From Candidatus Tidjanibacter faecipullorum (GTDB lineage Bacteria; Bacteroidota; Bacteroidia; Bacteroidales; Rikenellaceae): DNA of 64,000 nt. Numbering within the stretch: position 1 is the stretch's first letter; each line of letters opens with the position of its first letter. The DNA is taken from positions 88,950 to 152,949 of the forward strand of contig DXCC01000004.1 of the NCBI GenBank assembly GCA_019116245.1, read 5' to 3'. The notes under the pieces were generated by a model. That model was given only the letters and a program-made list of their open reading frames with translations, made no database searches and had not been told where the DNA came from. Positions 32,552 to 41,770 of the stretch are shown in pieces. The position numbers and the translations under genes were made by a program.

Positions 32552-33754
32552 ATGCCCTCGATTTCCGAACGCGCGGCACGCATGCCCGCTTCTCCGATCC
32601 GCAAACTCGTACCTCTGGCCAACCAGGCCAAGGCAAAAGGCATCCGCATCTATCACCTCAACATCGGCCAGCCCGACATAGAAACCCCGAAGGAAGGACT
32701 CGAAGCCCTGCGCCACATCGACCGCAAGGTGCTGGAGTACAGCCCCAGCGAAGGCATTGCCTCCTACCGCAACAAACTGGTGGACTACTACGCCCGCTTC
32801 GGCATCGACCTTTCGCCCGATCAGATCATGGTCACCACGGGCGGCTCGGAAGCTCTCCAGTTCGCCTTTCCCGCCTGCATCAACTTCGGCGACGACGTCA
32901 TCATGACCGAACCGACCTATGCCAACTACATCTCGTTCGCCATGCAGGCCGGCGTCAAGGTACGCGCCATCCGCACCCGCATCGGGGACGGCTTCGCGCT
33001 GCCGAGCATCGAGGAGTTCGAGGAGCTGATCGACGCCGACACGAAGGCCATTCTGATCTGCAACCCCAACAACCCGACGGGTTACCTCTATACTGAAGAG
33101 GAGATGCTCCGCCTGCGGGACATCGTCAAGAAACACGACCTGTTCCTCTTCTCCGACGAGGTGTACCGCGAATTCCGCTACACGGACGCCCCCTACCTGT
33201 CGGCCCTGCACCTGAAGGGCATCGAGGAGAATGTCGTGGTCATCGATTCCGTATCGAAACGCTACTCCGAGTGCGGCATCCGCATCGGCGCCGTCATCAC
33301 GCGCAACAAACAACTGCACGACGCCATGATGAAGTTCGCCCAGGCCCGCCTGAGCCCGCCCCTGCTGGGTCAGATCGTCGCCGAAGCCTCGCTCGACGCT
33401 CCGCAGTCCTACATGGACGGCATCTACGACGAATACATTGCCCGCCGCAACCTGCTGGTCGAGGGACTCAACCGGATTCCGGGCGTCTACTCCCCCATGC
33501 CGAGCGGTGCCTTCTACACGATGGCCGAACTCCCCATCGACGACTGCGACCGCTTCTGCGCCTGGCTGCTCGAGGAGTTCTCCTACGAAGGCGAAACGGT
33601 CATGCTCGCACCGGGTTCGGGCTTCTACATCCATCCCGAATACGGCCGCACGCAGGTCCGCATGGCCTACGTGCTCAAACGCGAGGATCTGCAGCGCGCC
33701 CTCGTGCTGCTCGAAAAGGCGCTGGCCCAGTATCCCGGCCGCACGAACCGCTGA
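32552..33754 (+). CDS. PLP-dependent class I/II aminotransferase
   Basis: 400 residues, fold type I. The N-terminal RMPASPIRKLVPLANQAKAKGIRIYHLNIGQPDIETP holds the substrate loop, the conserved NPNNPTGYLY is near residue 170, and the PLP lysine lies in DSVSKRYSECGIRIGAVI. It is closest in look to aspartate/aromatic aminotransferases of the AspC/PatA-like group; the true amino acid is not readable. It is a monocistronic gene with its own promoter (32444-32474) and terminator (33771-33815). The start at 32552 is preferred because an earlier ATG (32456) would lie upstream of the predicted transcription start. Confidence 0.9.
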   Translation: MPSISERAARMPASPIRKLVPLANQAKAKGIRIYHLNIGQPDIETPKEGLEALRHIDRKVLEYSPSEGIASYRNKLVDYYARFGIDLSPDQIMVTTGGSEALQFAFPACINFGDDVIMTEPTYANYISFAMQAGVKVRAIRTRIGDGFALPSIEEFEELIDADTKAILICNPNNPTGYLYTEEEMLRLRDIVKKHDLFLFSDEVYREFRYTDAPYLSALHLKGIEENVVVIDSVSKRYSECGIRIGAVITRNKQLHDAMMKFAQARLSPPLLGQIVAEASLDAPQSYMDGIYDEYIARRNLLVEGLNRIPGVYSPMPSGAFYTMAELPIDDCDRFCAWLLEEFSYEGETVMLAPGSGFYIHPEYGRTQVRMAYVLKREDLQRALVLLEKALAQYPGRTNR

Positions 33755-33770
33755 CCGGTCCGATAAGCAA

Positions 33771-33815
33771 ACAAGGGAGGTGCACCCCGGACGGGTGCAC
33801 CTCCCTTGTTATTGT
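33771..33815 (+). terminator. Terminator after the aminotransferase gene
   Basis: ACAAGGGAGGTGCACCC pairs perfectly with GGGTGCACCTCCCTTGT around a 5-base loop, followed by TATTG. Confidence 0.85.
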
Positions 33816-33862
33816 CCCCACCTAACTTTCAGCCTGTCCGGATCGCGGCCCGTACCGTGCCG

Positions 33863-33902
33863 GAAAAAGAGGAAGCCCGGCAGCGCATGCTGCCGGGCTT
33901 CG
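33863..33902 (-). terminator. Terminator of the ptb-buk operon
   Basis: Minus-strand GAAGCCCGGCAGC pairs with GCTGCCGGGCTTC around a 4-base loop, followed by CTCTTTTTC. Confidence 0.85.
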
Positions 33903-33925
33903 ATCCGTATGGGAACAGCCGCAGG

Positions 33926-34993
33926 CTATTCGTAAACTTTCGGCGACAGTTTGCCTTCCAATACACGCAGCGCGTTGAAAGCCAAAGCCTCCAGCTCGTT
34001 CTCGCCCGGCATGGGAACCACTTCGGCGATGAACGACACCATATCGGCAATGTAGTCGCACACGTATTTCTCGTAAGCGATACCGCCGGTGAGGATAATG
34101 GCGTCCACCTTGCCCTTCAGCACGGCAGCCATCGAGCCGATCGCCTTACCCACATTGTAGCACATGGCATCCTGGAGCAGAGCGGCGCGCTTGTCACCGT
34201 TCTCCGCACGACGGGAAATCTCCATGGCGCTGTTGGTACCGAAGTGGGCAACGAAACCGCCCTTGCTGGTGATGAACTTGGAAATCTGCTCTACGGTATA
34301 TTTGCCCGAAGCCATCCATTTCGCCACAGCCAGTGCGGGCAGACCGCCCATGCGCTCCGGCGAGAAGGGGCCTTCGCCTTCCAGTGCGTTGTTCACGTCG
34401 ATCACCTCGCCCTTGCAGTGAGCGCCGACCGAAATACCGCCGCCCAGGTGTACGACGATCAAATTCAGATCCTCGTAACGCTTGCCGTGTTTCTCGGCAT
34501 AGGCGCGGGCCATGGCCTTCTGGTTGAGGGCGTGGAAAATCGACACACGCTCAATGTCGGGGTGACCCGTGATGCGGGCAACATCCTGCAGCTCATCGAC
34601 TACGACCGGATCGGCCATGTAGGCTTTCGCACCGGCCTCCTTGGCAATGTCGTAGGCCAGCAGGGCGCCCAGGTTGGAAGCGTGGTGGCCGACGGGACGG
34701 TTGCGGATGTCGTCGATCATCGTCTCGTTCACCTCATACACACCCGACTTCACGGGTTTGATGAGGCCGCCGCGACCGATCACGGCATCGATGTCCGACA
34801 GTTTGACACCAGCCTCCTTCATGGCGTTGAGGATGATGTTCTTGCGGAAATCGAACTGGTCGATCACGTTGGCGAACGGAGCGAGCTCTTCAGTCGAGTG
34901 GCGGAGCGTCAGCTCGCGAACGACCTTGTCATCGTTGTAGATAGCGACTTTCGTGGAAGTCGAACCGGGATTTATGGCAACTATCGTGTACAT
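33926..34993 (-). CDS. buk: Butyrate kinase
   Basis: 355-residue ASKHA-fold kinase that converts butyryl phosphate and ADP to butyrate and ATP. Family signatures are INPGSTSTKVAIYNDD at the N-terminus, LIVVHLGGGISVGAHCKG near residue 185, and AIILTGGIAYEKYV near 305. It lies 15 bases after ptb, forming the classic ptb-buk pair for the last two steps of butyrate formation. The related isobutyrate or branched-chain substrates cannot be excluded. Confidence 0.95.
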   Translation of the reverse strand: MYTIVAINPGSTSTKVAIYNDDKVVRELTLRHSTEELAPFANVIDQFDFRKNIILNAMKEAGVKLSDIDAVIGRGGLIKPVKSGVYEVNETMIDDIRNRPVGHHASNLGALLAYDIAKEAGAKAYMADPVVVDELQDVARITGHPDIERVSIFHALNQKAMARAYAEKHGKRYEDLNLIVVHLGGGISVGAHCKGEVIDVNNALEGEGPFSPERMGGLPALAVAKWMASGKYTVEQISKFITSKGGFVAHFGTNSAMEISRRAENGDKRAALLQDAMCYNVGKAIGSMAAVLKGKVDAIILTGGIAYEKYVCDYIADMVSFIAEVVPMPGENELEALAFNALRVLEGKLSPKVYE

Positions 34994-35008
34994 GCTCTTT
35001 TCGTAAGA

Positions 35009-35914
35009 TTATTTTGCGGAAAGACATGCCAGAGCGATAGAATACATTTTGGTCTTGCGGGAGTCGCCGCGCGAGGTGAGCACGCACGGAACCTTGGCTC
35101 CGACTACCATGGCAGCCAGTTCGGCGCCGCCGAATTTGGTGCAGGCTTTGAAGAAGACGTTACCGGCATCGATGTTCGGGAAGAGCAGACAGTCTGCATC
35201 GCCTACAACAGGGTTGTCGAGCTTCTTGGTCTGGGCAGCCTCCTTGTTTACGGCTACGTCGAGGGCCAGCGGGCCGTCGATGTAAACCTTCGAACCGAGC
35301 TGACCGCGCTCGCCCATCTTGGCGATCATGGCAGCCTCGATCGAAGACTGTACGCTCGGCAGGAGCTGCTCGCTCGGAGCGATGCAGGCCACCTTCGGCA
35401 CGTCGATTTCGAGTTTCTTGGCCGTCTGGATGATATATTTGGCGATGGCCGTCTTCTGACCGAAATCCGGATAGGGGATAACGGCTACGTCACCGATGGT
35501 GAGGAGCTTGTGGTAAGCCGGGATCTGCAGCACGGCCACGTGGCTCAGCACGCCTTTCGGGGGAACGAGACCGAACTCCTTGGAGAGAATGCCCCGCATG
35601 TACTTGTCGGTCGAAACCAGACCTTTCATCAGCACGTCACCCTTGCCTTCGCTGATCATCTGTACGGCGATGCGAACGCAGTTCACATCCACCGTCTCGG
35701 GAACGATCTCGAAACGCGACATGTCGATGCCTTCCGCCTTGCAGACCTTTTCGATCTCCTGCGGATCACCGACAATGGTTACGTCCACAATACCTGCTTC
35801 GATCGCATCATTCACGGCTTCAAGCGTGTGCGAATCCTGTCCGTAAGCTACGATGAGCCTGCGTTTGCCTCTCGCCTTGGCTTTGGCGACGAGTTCGTCT
35901 AAGTGTTTGATCAT
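35009..35914 (-). CDS. ptb: Phosphate butyryltransferase
   Basis: 301 residues of the phosphate acetyl/butyryltransferase family; exchanges CoA of butyryl-CoA for phosphate. The full family pattern is visible: MIKHLDELVAKAKARGKRRLIVAYGQD, DVLMKGLVSTDKYMRGIL, and DADCLLFPNIDAGNVFFK near residue 240. At ~300 residues it has the length of Ptb rather than Pta. It has its own promoter and probably forms a bicistronic unit with buk. The ackA gene lies upstream in the same direction but ends in its own terminator. Confidence 0.95.
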   Translation of the reverse strand: MIKHLDELVAKAKARGKRRLIVAYGQDSHTLEAVNDAIEAGIVDVTIVGDPQEIEKVCKAEGIDMSRFEIVPETVDVNCVRIAVQMISEGKGDVLMKGLVSTDKYMRGILSKEFGLVPPKGVLSHVAVLQIPAYHKLLTIGDVAVIPYPDFGQKTAIAKYIIQTAKKLEIDVPKVACIAPSEQLLPSVQSSIEAAMIAKMGERGQLGSKVYIDGPLALDVAVNKEAAQTKKLDNPVVGDADCLLFPNIDAGNVFFKACTKFGGAELAAMVVGAKVPCVLTSRGDSRKTKMYSIALACLSAK

Positions 35915-35955
35915 AGTTTATATGTATAAATCTACGTTTGTTTCCAAAAAACGGT

Positions 35956-35986
35956 CAAAATTACCATTTGCAGGGCAAATAACAAA
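35956..35986 (-). promoter_or_regulatory. Promoter of ptb-buk with a palindromic spacer
   Basis: TTTG (35986-35983)-N19-TAATTTTG (35963-35956). The spacer contains ATTTGC-CCT-GCAAAT (minus strand). One arm, TTTGCCCTGC, recurs in inverted orientation at 36004-36013, so a 10-bp inverted repeat (GCAGGGCAAA...TTTGCCCTGC on the plus strand) spans 35970-36013. Confidence 0.8.
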
Positions 35987-36021
35987 GACTTTCATCTTCA
36001 TTCTTTGCCCTGCGGTAGTTT

Positions 36022-36054
36022 TGGCCCGGAAAAAACCGACTTATTTGCGGTTTT
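36022..36054 (-). terminator. Terminator overlapping the ackA stop
   Basis: Minus-strand AAAACCG pairs with CGGTTTT around the 9-base loop CAAATAAGT, which contains the ackA TAA; TT follows the stem. Separates ackA from ptb. Confidence 0.6.
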
Positions 36055-37255
36055 CCACGATATTGAAGGTGTCGGTAGCGATCACCAGCTCCTCGTTCGT
36101 CGTGATGAGCGCGGCTTTCACGCGGGACGACGGTTTGGTGAGGATGGTGTCCTTGCCGCGCAGACCGGCATTGATCTGCGGATCGAATTCCAGACCGAGG
36201 AACTCCATGTTGCTGCATACGTACTCGCGCAGCGAGGGGTCGTTCTCGCCCACACCGCCGGTGAAGACCACCAGGTCGAGGCCGCCCATGGCAGCCGCAT
36301 AGGCACCGACATACTTCTTCACGCGGTAGTAGTAGACATCCAGCGCCAGACGGGCCCGCTCGTTGCCTTCGGCTGCGGCGCTCTCCACGTCACGCATGTC
36401 GGAGGAGAGGCCGGTGATGCCCAGCACGCCGGCCTGCTTGTTGATCATGCCCCAGATCTCGTTGCCGGACATGTGCTCCTTCTCGGCGATATAGGTCAGC
36501 GCACCCGGATCGACTTCACCGCAGCGGGTACCCATCAGCAGACCGTCCACCGGCGTGAAGCCCATCGAGGTATCGACGCTCCGGCCGCCGTCCACGGCGG
36601 CAATCGAGGCGCCGTTGCCGATGTGGCAGGTCACCACCTTGGCGGTGTTGAAGTCCAGACCGGCCAGTTCGCAGCCGCGCTGGGCCACAAACTTGTGGCT
36701 GGTTCCGTGGAAGCCGTAACGGCGTACGCGGTATTTCTCATAATATTTGTACGGCAGACCGTAGATGTAGCTGCGCGGCGGCATGCTCTGGTGGAACGAC
36801 GTATCGAAGCAGACCACCTGGGGAATGTTGGGGCACAGTTCGCGTACGGCATACACACCCTTCAGGTTGGCCGGGTTGTGCAGCGGAGCCAGCTCCACGA
36901 GTGCCTCGATCTTGGCAATCACCTCGTCGGTCACAAGGGCGCTCTCGGCGAAGAAGTCGCCGCCGTGTGCGACACGGTGACCTACGGCCTTGATGTCGTC
37001 CAGCGACTTGATGACACCCGACTCCGGATCGGTGATCGCCTGGAAGATCAGGTCGATGCCTTTCGTGTGGTTGGGAATGTCGGTGGTAATCTCCTTACGC
37101 GGCTTGTCGACCGGCTTGTGGGTGATGATGCCGCCCTCGATGCCGATACGCTCGACCAGACCTTTGGCCAGCAGCGTGTTCTCGCGCGGGGAAACCATGT
37201 CGATCACCTGATACTTGATGGACGAACTTCCGCAGTTCAATACAAGAATGATCAT
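36041..37255 (-). CDS. ackA: Acetate kinase
   Basis: 404-residue kinase making ATP from acetyl phosphate. It begins MIILVLNCGSSSIKYQVID (phosphate-1 loop with the N-x-G-S-S-S-x-K signature). It also has GYRVVHGG-like VGHRVAHGGDFF near residue 90, the FDTSFHQSMPP motif, and YGFHGTSHKFV with the catalytic Arg-His region. It follows crcB by 63 bases on the same strand. The neighbouring ptb-buk operon provides the parallel butyrate route. No pta gene is in the window, so Ptb or a distant Pta must supply acetyl phosphate. Confidence 0.96.
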   Translation of the reverse strand: MIILVLNCGSSSIKYQVIDMVSPRENTLLAKGLVERIGIEGGIITHKPVDKPRKEITTDIPNHTKGIDLIFQAITDPESGVIKSLDDIKAVGHRVAHGGDFFAESALVTDEVIAKIEALVELAPLHNPANLKGVYAVRELCPNIPQVVCFDTSFHQSMPPRSYIYGLPYKYYEKYRVRRYGFHGTSHKFVAQRGCELAGLDFNTAKVVTCHIGNGASIAAVDGGRSVDTSMGFTPVDGLLMGTRCGEVDPGALTYIAEKEHMSGNEIWGMINKQAGVLGITGLSSDMRDVESAAAEGNERARLALDVYYYRVKKYVGAYAAAMGGLDLVVFTGGVGENDPSLREYVCSNMEFLGLEFDPQINAGLRGKDTILTKPSSRVKAALITTNEELVIATDTFNIVENRK

Positions 37256-37318
37256 CTCTCTGATGAAATTATAGGTTAGAAAATAGAATTGTCATCCTCC
37301 GGCCTTTTCCCTGCGGCG

Positions 37319-37690
37319 CTACCGTATCCAGCGGGCGGCCACGGCCATACCCGCCCAGGCGAGCAGCACGCAGACCACCGCGCTGCCGGCCATGTAGGCC
37401 AGCGCCAGTGCCGTATCTCCGTCACGCAACATCCGCAGGGACTCCAGCGAAAAGGTGGAGAAGGTCGTGAAGCCGCCGCAGAACCCCGCCACGGCCAACA
37501 CCTGCCAGCTGCCCGCCGGCAGCGCGCTCCACAACAGGCCGATGGCAAACGACCCGGCGGCATTGACCAGCAGCGTACCGACCGGAAAGCCCCACCGTAC
37601 CGCCACGGGCACCAGGGCGCAGGAGAGCGCAAAACGCAACGCGCTGCCCGCAAAGCCGCCCGCACCGGCCAACAGAACCTCCCTGAACAT
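37319..37690 (-). CDS. crcB: Fluoride exporter CrcB/FluC
   Basis: 123-residue dual-topology fluoride channel with four transmembrane helices. The signature GGFAGSALRFALS is in TM1, LLVNAAGSFAIGLL in TM2 and GFCGGFTTFSTFSLE in TM3, including the G-x-x-G-x-(T/F)TFSTF pore motif. The start MFREVLLAGAGG at 37690 fits the family; upstream sequence is non-coding. A -7 box TACCTTTG is at 37737-37730. No fluoride riboswitch is recognisable in the ~35-nt leader. ackA follows 63 bases downstream. Confidence 0.93.
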   Translation of the reverse strand: MFREVLLAGAGGFAGSALRFALSCALVPVAVRWGFPVGTLLVNAAGSFAIGLLWSALPAGSWQVLAVAGFCGGFTTFSTFSLESLRMLRDGDTALALAYMAGSAVVCVLLAWAGMAVAARWIR

Positions 37691-37872
37691 GATGCGTATC
37701 GAAGTGAAAACGTCTGATTTGAACGATCGCAAAGGTAATAAATTTAAGCATCTTTCAGGCTCTTCTGGCCAGATATTTCTTGTAGTGGCGCCCCGGCCGG
37801 ACGCCACGCAAACCGCCGGGCGGTCCACCGGCCGGAACCCCGGCCGGACGATCGCGCAAAACGGACGGAATC

Positions 37873-37903
37873 ATTGGTTTTTCGGAAAAAAGACCTACTT
37901 TTG
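37873..37903 (+). promoter_or_regulatory. Promoter of the DUF349-pyrG unit
   Basis: ATTG (37873-37876)-N19-TACTTTTG (37896-37903), 54 bases before the DUF349 start. Confidence 0.7.
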
Positions 37904-37957
37904 TAAATTATCTAAAGTGTTTGTTCGGACGGACCGAACGATTTAAATCTTTGCAAG

Positions 37958-39994
37958 ATGTCTACCGAAAAGACCAACATCCCTGTTCCCGAGGAACAAG
38001 TCGGCGCAGCCGAAGATGTGAAGAGCGTAACCGAGCGTAAGGAATCCGCCCCCGCGACCCCGGGCGAGACTCCCGTTGCGGCGGAGGAGAAATCCGCTCC
38101 CGCCACCCCGGCCGCACCCGTTGCGGCGGAAGAAGAGGACGAGAACGGCACCGAAGGCCGTCTCGACTTCGCCGAAGAAGATGCGGCCCTGGCTGCCGCC
38201 CAGTCGGGTCTGGACATGGGCGAAGCCACCGAGGAGGAGAAAGCCTCCGCCGAAGGCTCCGATGCCGAGGCCGAAACCGCACGCATGCTGGCCGCCATCG
38301 CCGGCATGGACAAGCACGCGCTGGTGGACTGCTTCGCCACGCTGCTCACGAGCCGTCCCGTACAGCAGATCCGCCGGGAGGCCGAAGCCATCAAGGTGGC
38401 CTTCTACAAGCTCCACCGGGCCGAATACGAACAGCGCAAGCGAGCCTTCCTCGAAGCCGGCGGCGCGCCGGAGGAGTTCGCCTCCCAGCCCGACGCCGAC
38501 GAGGCCAAACTGAAAGAGCTCTTCGCCGACTATCGCCGCCGCCGGGCCGATTACCTGGCAGGCATCGAAAAGGAGAAGGAGGCCAACCTCCGGAAGCGGC
38601 TCCAGATCATCGAGGAACTGAAGGAACTGACCAACGGCACCGAGACCACGAACAGCACCTTCAACACCTTCCGCGAGCTGCAGCAGCGCTGGCGTGAAGC
38701 GGGCGTCGTTCCGCAGGCCAACGTCAAGGAGCTGTGGGAGACCTACAACCTGTATGTCGAGAATTTCTACAATTATATAAAGATCAACAAGGAGCTGCGC
38801 GACCTCGACCTCAAGCGCAACTACGAGACCAAGCTGCAACTGTGCGAGGCGGCCGAAGCGCTGCTGCTCGAGCCGTCGATCGTCACGGCATTCCGCAAGT
38901 TGCAGGACCTGCACGACCAGTGGCGGGAGACGGGTCCCGTGGCCAACGAGTACAAGGAGGCGCTCTGGGAGCGCTTCAAGGAGGCCAGCACGCGGATCAA
39001 CAAACAGCACCAGGAGTATTTCGAAAAGCTCAAGGAGGAGCAGCGCCACAACCTGGAGCTCAAGACGGAGCTCTGCGTGAAGACCGAGGAACTGGCCTCC
39101 TCCATCCTCACCACCCGCAAGGAGTGGAACAAGGCCTCCGAGCGGCTCATCGAGATCCAGAAGGTGTGGAAGACGATCGGTTTCGCGCCCCAGAAGGACA
39201 ACGCCCGCATCTACGAGCGTTTCCGCAACGCCTGCGACAAGTTCTTCGAGCAGAAACGCGAATTCTACCAGCAGCTCAAGGCAGAGATGGACCACAACCT
39301 CCAGCTCAAGACCGAGATCTGCGAAGCGGCCGAATCGCTGCAGGAGAGCGAACAGTGGAAGAAGACGACCGACGAGCTGATCGCCCTGCAGAAGCGCTGG
39401 AAAGAGATCGGCCCGGTGGCCCGCCGTCATTCGGACGCCATTTGGAAACGGTTCCGCGCCGCCTGTGACCGCTTCTTCGAGCGCAAGGCCGCCCACTTCT
39501 CCGGCGTGGACGCCCAGCACGAGGAGAACCTGCAGGCAAAACTCGCCCTGCTGGCCGAAATGGAGGCCGCCGATATCCGGGAGGGCGGATTCGACATGAT
39601 CAAGGACTTTCAGCGCCGCTGGAACGAAATCGGTTTCGTTCCGCTCAAGCAGAAGGACGAGATACAGAAACGCTACAAACAGATCGTGGACAATCTGTTC
39701 GCCACGCTCCGCGGAGGACAGCGCGAACGCAACCTGGACCGCTTCCGGTCCAAGGTATCGGACCTGAAGAACAGCGGAGACAAGCGGCTGCGCTTCGAGC
39801 GCGACCGGCTCTACGGCAAGGTGCGCCAGCTGGAGAGCGACATCGCCACGCTGGAGAACAACATCGGCTTCTTCTCGCGCTCCAAGAATGCCGAATCCAT
39901 GATCCGCGAAGTGGAGCAGAAGATCGCCAAGGCCAAACAGGAGATGGCCGACACGATCGAAAAGATCAAACTAATCGACTCTCAGCAGGAGTAG
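37958..39994 (+). CDS. DUF349 repeat protein
   Basis: 678 residues. An acidic, Ala/Pro/Glu-rich N-terminal ~100 residues is followed by five to six DUF349 repeats of ~70-75 residues. Each carries the signature LQ.RWRE.G.VP.....LWERF...C, as in FRELQQRWREAGVVPQ, WKTIGFAPQKDN and IALQKRWKEIGPVARRHSDAIWKRFRAACDRFFE. The C-terminus is a charged coiled coil. It is a cytosolic helical protein common in Bacteroidota and Actinobacteria; its function is not established. pyrG starts 13 bases downstream, so both probably share a transcript. Confidence 0.88.
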   Translation: MSTEKTNIPVPEEQVGAAEDVKSVTERKESAPATPGETPVAAEEKSAPATPAAPVAAEEEDENGTEGRLDFAEEDAALAAAQSGLDMGEATEEEKASAEGSDAEAETARMLAAIAGMDKHALVDCFATLLTSRPVQQIRREAEAIKVAFYKLHRAEYEQRKRAFLEAGGAPEEFASQPDADEAKLKELFADYRRRRADYLAGIEKEKEANLRKRLQIIEELKELTNGTETTNSTFNTFRELQQRWREAGVVPQANVKELWETYNLYVENFYNYIKINKELRDLDLKRNYETKLQLCEAAEALLLEPSIVTAFRKLQDLHDQWRETGPVANEYKEALWERFKEASTRINKQHQEYFEKLKEEQRHNLELKTELCVKTEELASSILTTRKEWNKASERLIEIQKVWKTIGFAPQKDNARIYERFRNACDKFFEQKREFYQQLKAEMDHNLQLKTEICEAAESLQESEQWKKTTDELIALQKRWKEIGPVARRHSDAIWKRFRAACDRFFERKAAHFSGVDAQHEENLQAKLALLAEMEAADIREGGFDMIKDFQRRWNEIGFVPLKQKDEIQKRYKQIVDNLFATLRGGQRERNLDRFRSKVSDLKNSGDKRLRFERDRLYGKVRQLESDIATLENNIGFFSRSKNAESMIREVEQKIAKAKQEMADTIEKIKLIDSQQE

Positions 39995-40007
39995 GAAGGA
40001 TATTACC

Positions 40008-41639
40008 ATGGCTGACAACACAAAACCCACCAAGTACATTTTCGTAACCGGAGGCGTCGCTTCGTCCCTCGGCAAAGGCATCATTTCCGCATCGGTAGCG
40101 CGTCTGCTGCAGGCACGCGGCTACTCGGTGACCATTCAGAAGCTCGACCCGTACCTCAACGTCGATCCGGGCACGCTCAACCCCTACGAGCACGGCGAAT
40201 GCTACGTCACCGAAGACGGTGCCGAGACCGACCTCGACTTGGGCCACTACGAGCGTTTCACGTCGATCACGACCTCGCAGGCCAACAACGTCACCACCGG
40301 CAAGATCTACCAGACGGTCATCAACAAGGAGCGCCGCGGCGACTTCCTAGGCAAAACCGTCCAGGTGGTTCCCCACATCACCGACGAGATCAAACGGCGC
40401 ATCAAGCTGCTCGGCAGCAAGAAGGAATACGACGTGGTCATCACCGAGGTGGGCGGTACGGTGGGCGACATCGAGTCGCTCCCCTACATCGAGGCGGTAC
40501 GCCAGCTGCGCTACGAACTGGGGATCAAGAACTCGGCTGTCATCCACCTGACGCTGGTACCCTACCTCTCCGCTTCGGGCGAGATGAAGACCAAACCGAC
40601 CCAGCACTCCGTCAAGATGATGCTCGAGAACGGTCTGCAGCCCGACATCCTCGTGCTACGCGCCGAGAAGGAGCTGGGCCCGGATATCCGCCGCAAGGTG
40701 GCCCTCTTCTGCAACGTCGAGCCGAAGGCCGTTGTCGAGTCGATCGACGTGCCGACCATCTACGAGGTGCCGCTGCGCATGCACGCCCAGCACCTGGACG
40801 AGACGATCCTCGAGAAGCTCGACCTGCCGAACGACCGCGAGCCCGATCTGAAGGAGTGGGAAGAGTTTGTCAACAAGGTGAAATACTACGACCGCACGAT
40901 CCAGATCGCGCTGGTGGGCAAATACACGGAACTGCCCGACGCCTACAAATCGATCGTCGAGTCGTTCGTCCATGCCGGTGCGGCCAACCACGTCCACGTG
41001 AAGCTGACCTACGTCAATTCGGAGATGATCACGCCGGAGAATGTCGGTGACATGCTCGGCCAGATGCGCGGCATTCTGGTCGCTCCCGGCTTCGGTCACC
41101 GCGGCATCGAAGGCAAGATCACGGCCGTGCGCTACGCCCGCGAGCACAACATTCCCTTCCTGGGCATCTGCCTGGGCATGCAGTGCGCCGTCATCGAGTT
41201 CGCCCGCAACGTACTGGGTTACGAGGATGCCGACTCGACCGAGATGCGCAAGACCACCCATCCCGTCATCGACCTGATGGAGGAGCAAAAGAATGTCATG
41301 GACAAGGGCGGCACGATGCGTCTGGGCGCCTACCCCTGCCGGATCACCGCGCCGTCGCACCTCTTTGATGCCTACGGCACCGATCTGATCTACGAGCGCC
41401 ACCGTCACCGCTACGAATTCAACAACGACTACACGGAGACCTTTGCGGCAGCCGGTCTGAAACCGGTGGGCATCAATCCCGACTCGAACCTCGTCGAGGC
41501 CGTCGAGCTGGAGGGCCACCTGTGGTTCATCGGTGTGCAGTACCACCCCGAGTACAAGAGCACGGTGAGCCGCCCGCATCCGCTCTTCAAGGCGTTTGTC
41601 GCCGCCGCCATGCGCTACGACGATTCGCTGCAGGCATAA
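40008..41639 (+). CDS. pyrG: CTP synthase
   Basis: 543 residues; amidates UTP to CTP with glutamine and ATP. The amidoligase domain opens MADNTKPTKYIFVTGGVASSLGKGI (P-loop) and has the UTP/CTP site around YLNVDPGTLNPYEHGECYV. The C-terminal class I glutamine amidotransferase has its nucleophile Cys388 in FLGICLGMQCAVIEF and the His/Glu pair in VQYHPEYKS. Full-length and normal. It is probably co-transcribed with the DUF349 gene and consumes the UTP made by the pyr operon at the start of the window. Confidence 0.97.
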   Translation: MADNTKPTKYIFVTGGVASSLGKGIISASVARLLQARGYSVTIQKLDPYLNVDPGTLNPYEHGECYVTEDGAETDLDLGHYERFTSITTSQANNVTTGKIYQTVINKERRGDFLGKTVQVVPHITDEIKRRIKLLGSKKEYDVVITEVGGTVGDIESLPYIEAVRQLRYELGIKNSAVIHLTLVPYLSASGEMKTKPTQHSVKMMLENGLQPDILVLRAEKELGPDIRRKVALFCNVEPKAVVESIDVPTIYEVPLRMHAQHLDETILEKLDLPNDREPDLKEWEEFVNKVKYYDRTIQIALVGKYTELPDAYKSIVESFVHAGAANHVHVKLTYVNSEMITPENVGDMLGQMRGILVAPGFGHRGIEGKITAVRYAREHNIPFLGICLGMQCAVIEFARNVLGYEDADSTEMRKTTHPVIDLMEEQKNVMDKGGTMRLGAYPCRITAPSHLFDAYGTDLIYERHRHRYEFNNDYTETFAAAGLKPVGINPDSNLVEAVELEGHLWFIGVQYHPEYKSTVSRPHPLFKAFVAAAMRYDDSLQA

Positions 41640-41770
41640 ACTGCTGACCGACATTCCCCCTGCCGCAGTGCCCGACCGGTCTGCGACAAGGGGAATTGAT
41701 CTGTCCACCCAACACCCGGACGGCGTGACGGGACCTCACGCCAACGCATATTAACCTTGCAAAACATTCT

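Noticed and set aside
37691..37760. Fluoride riboswitch before crcB.
   Set aside because: The leader from the -7 box is only about 35 nt and the conserved crcB motif is not seen.
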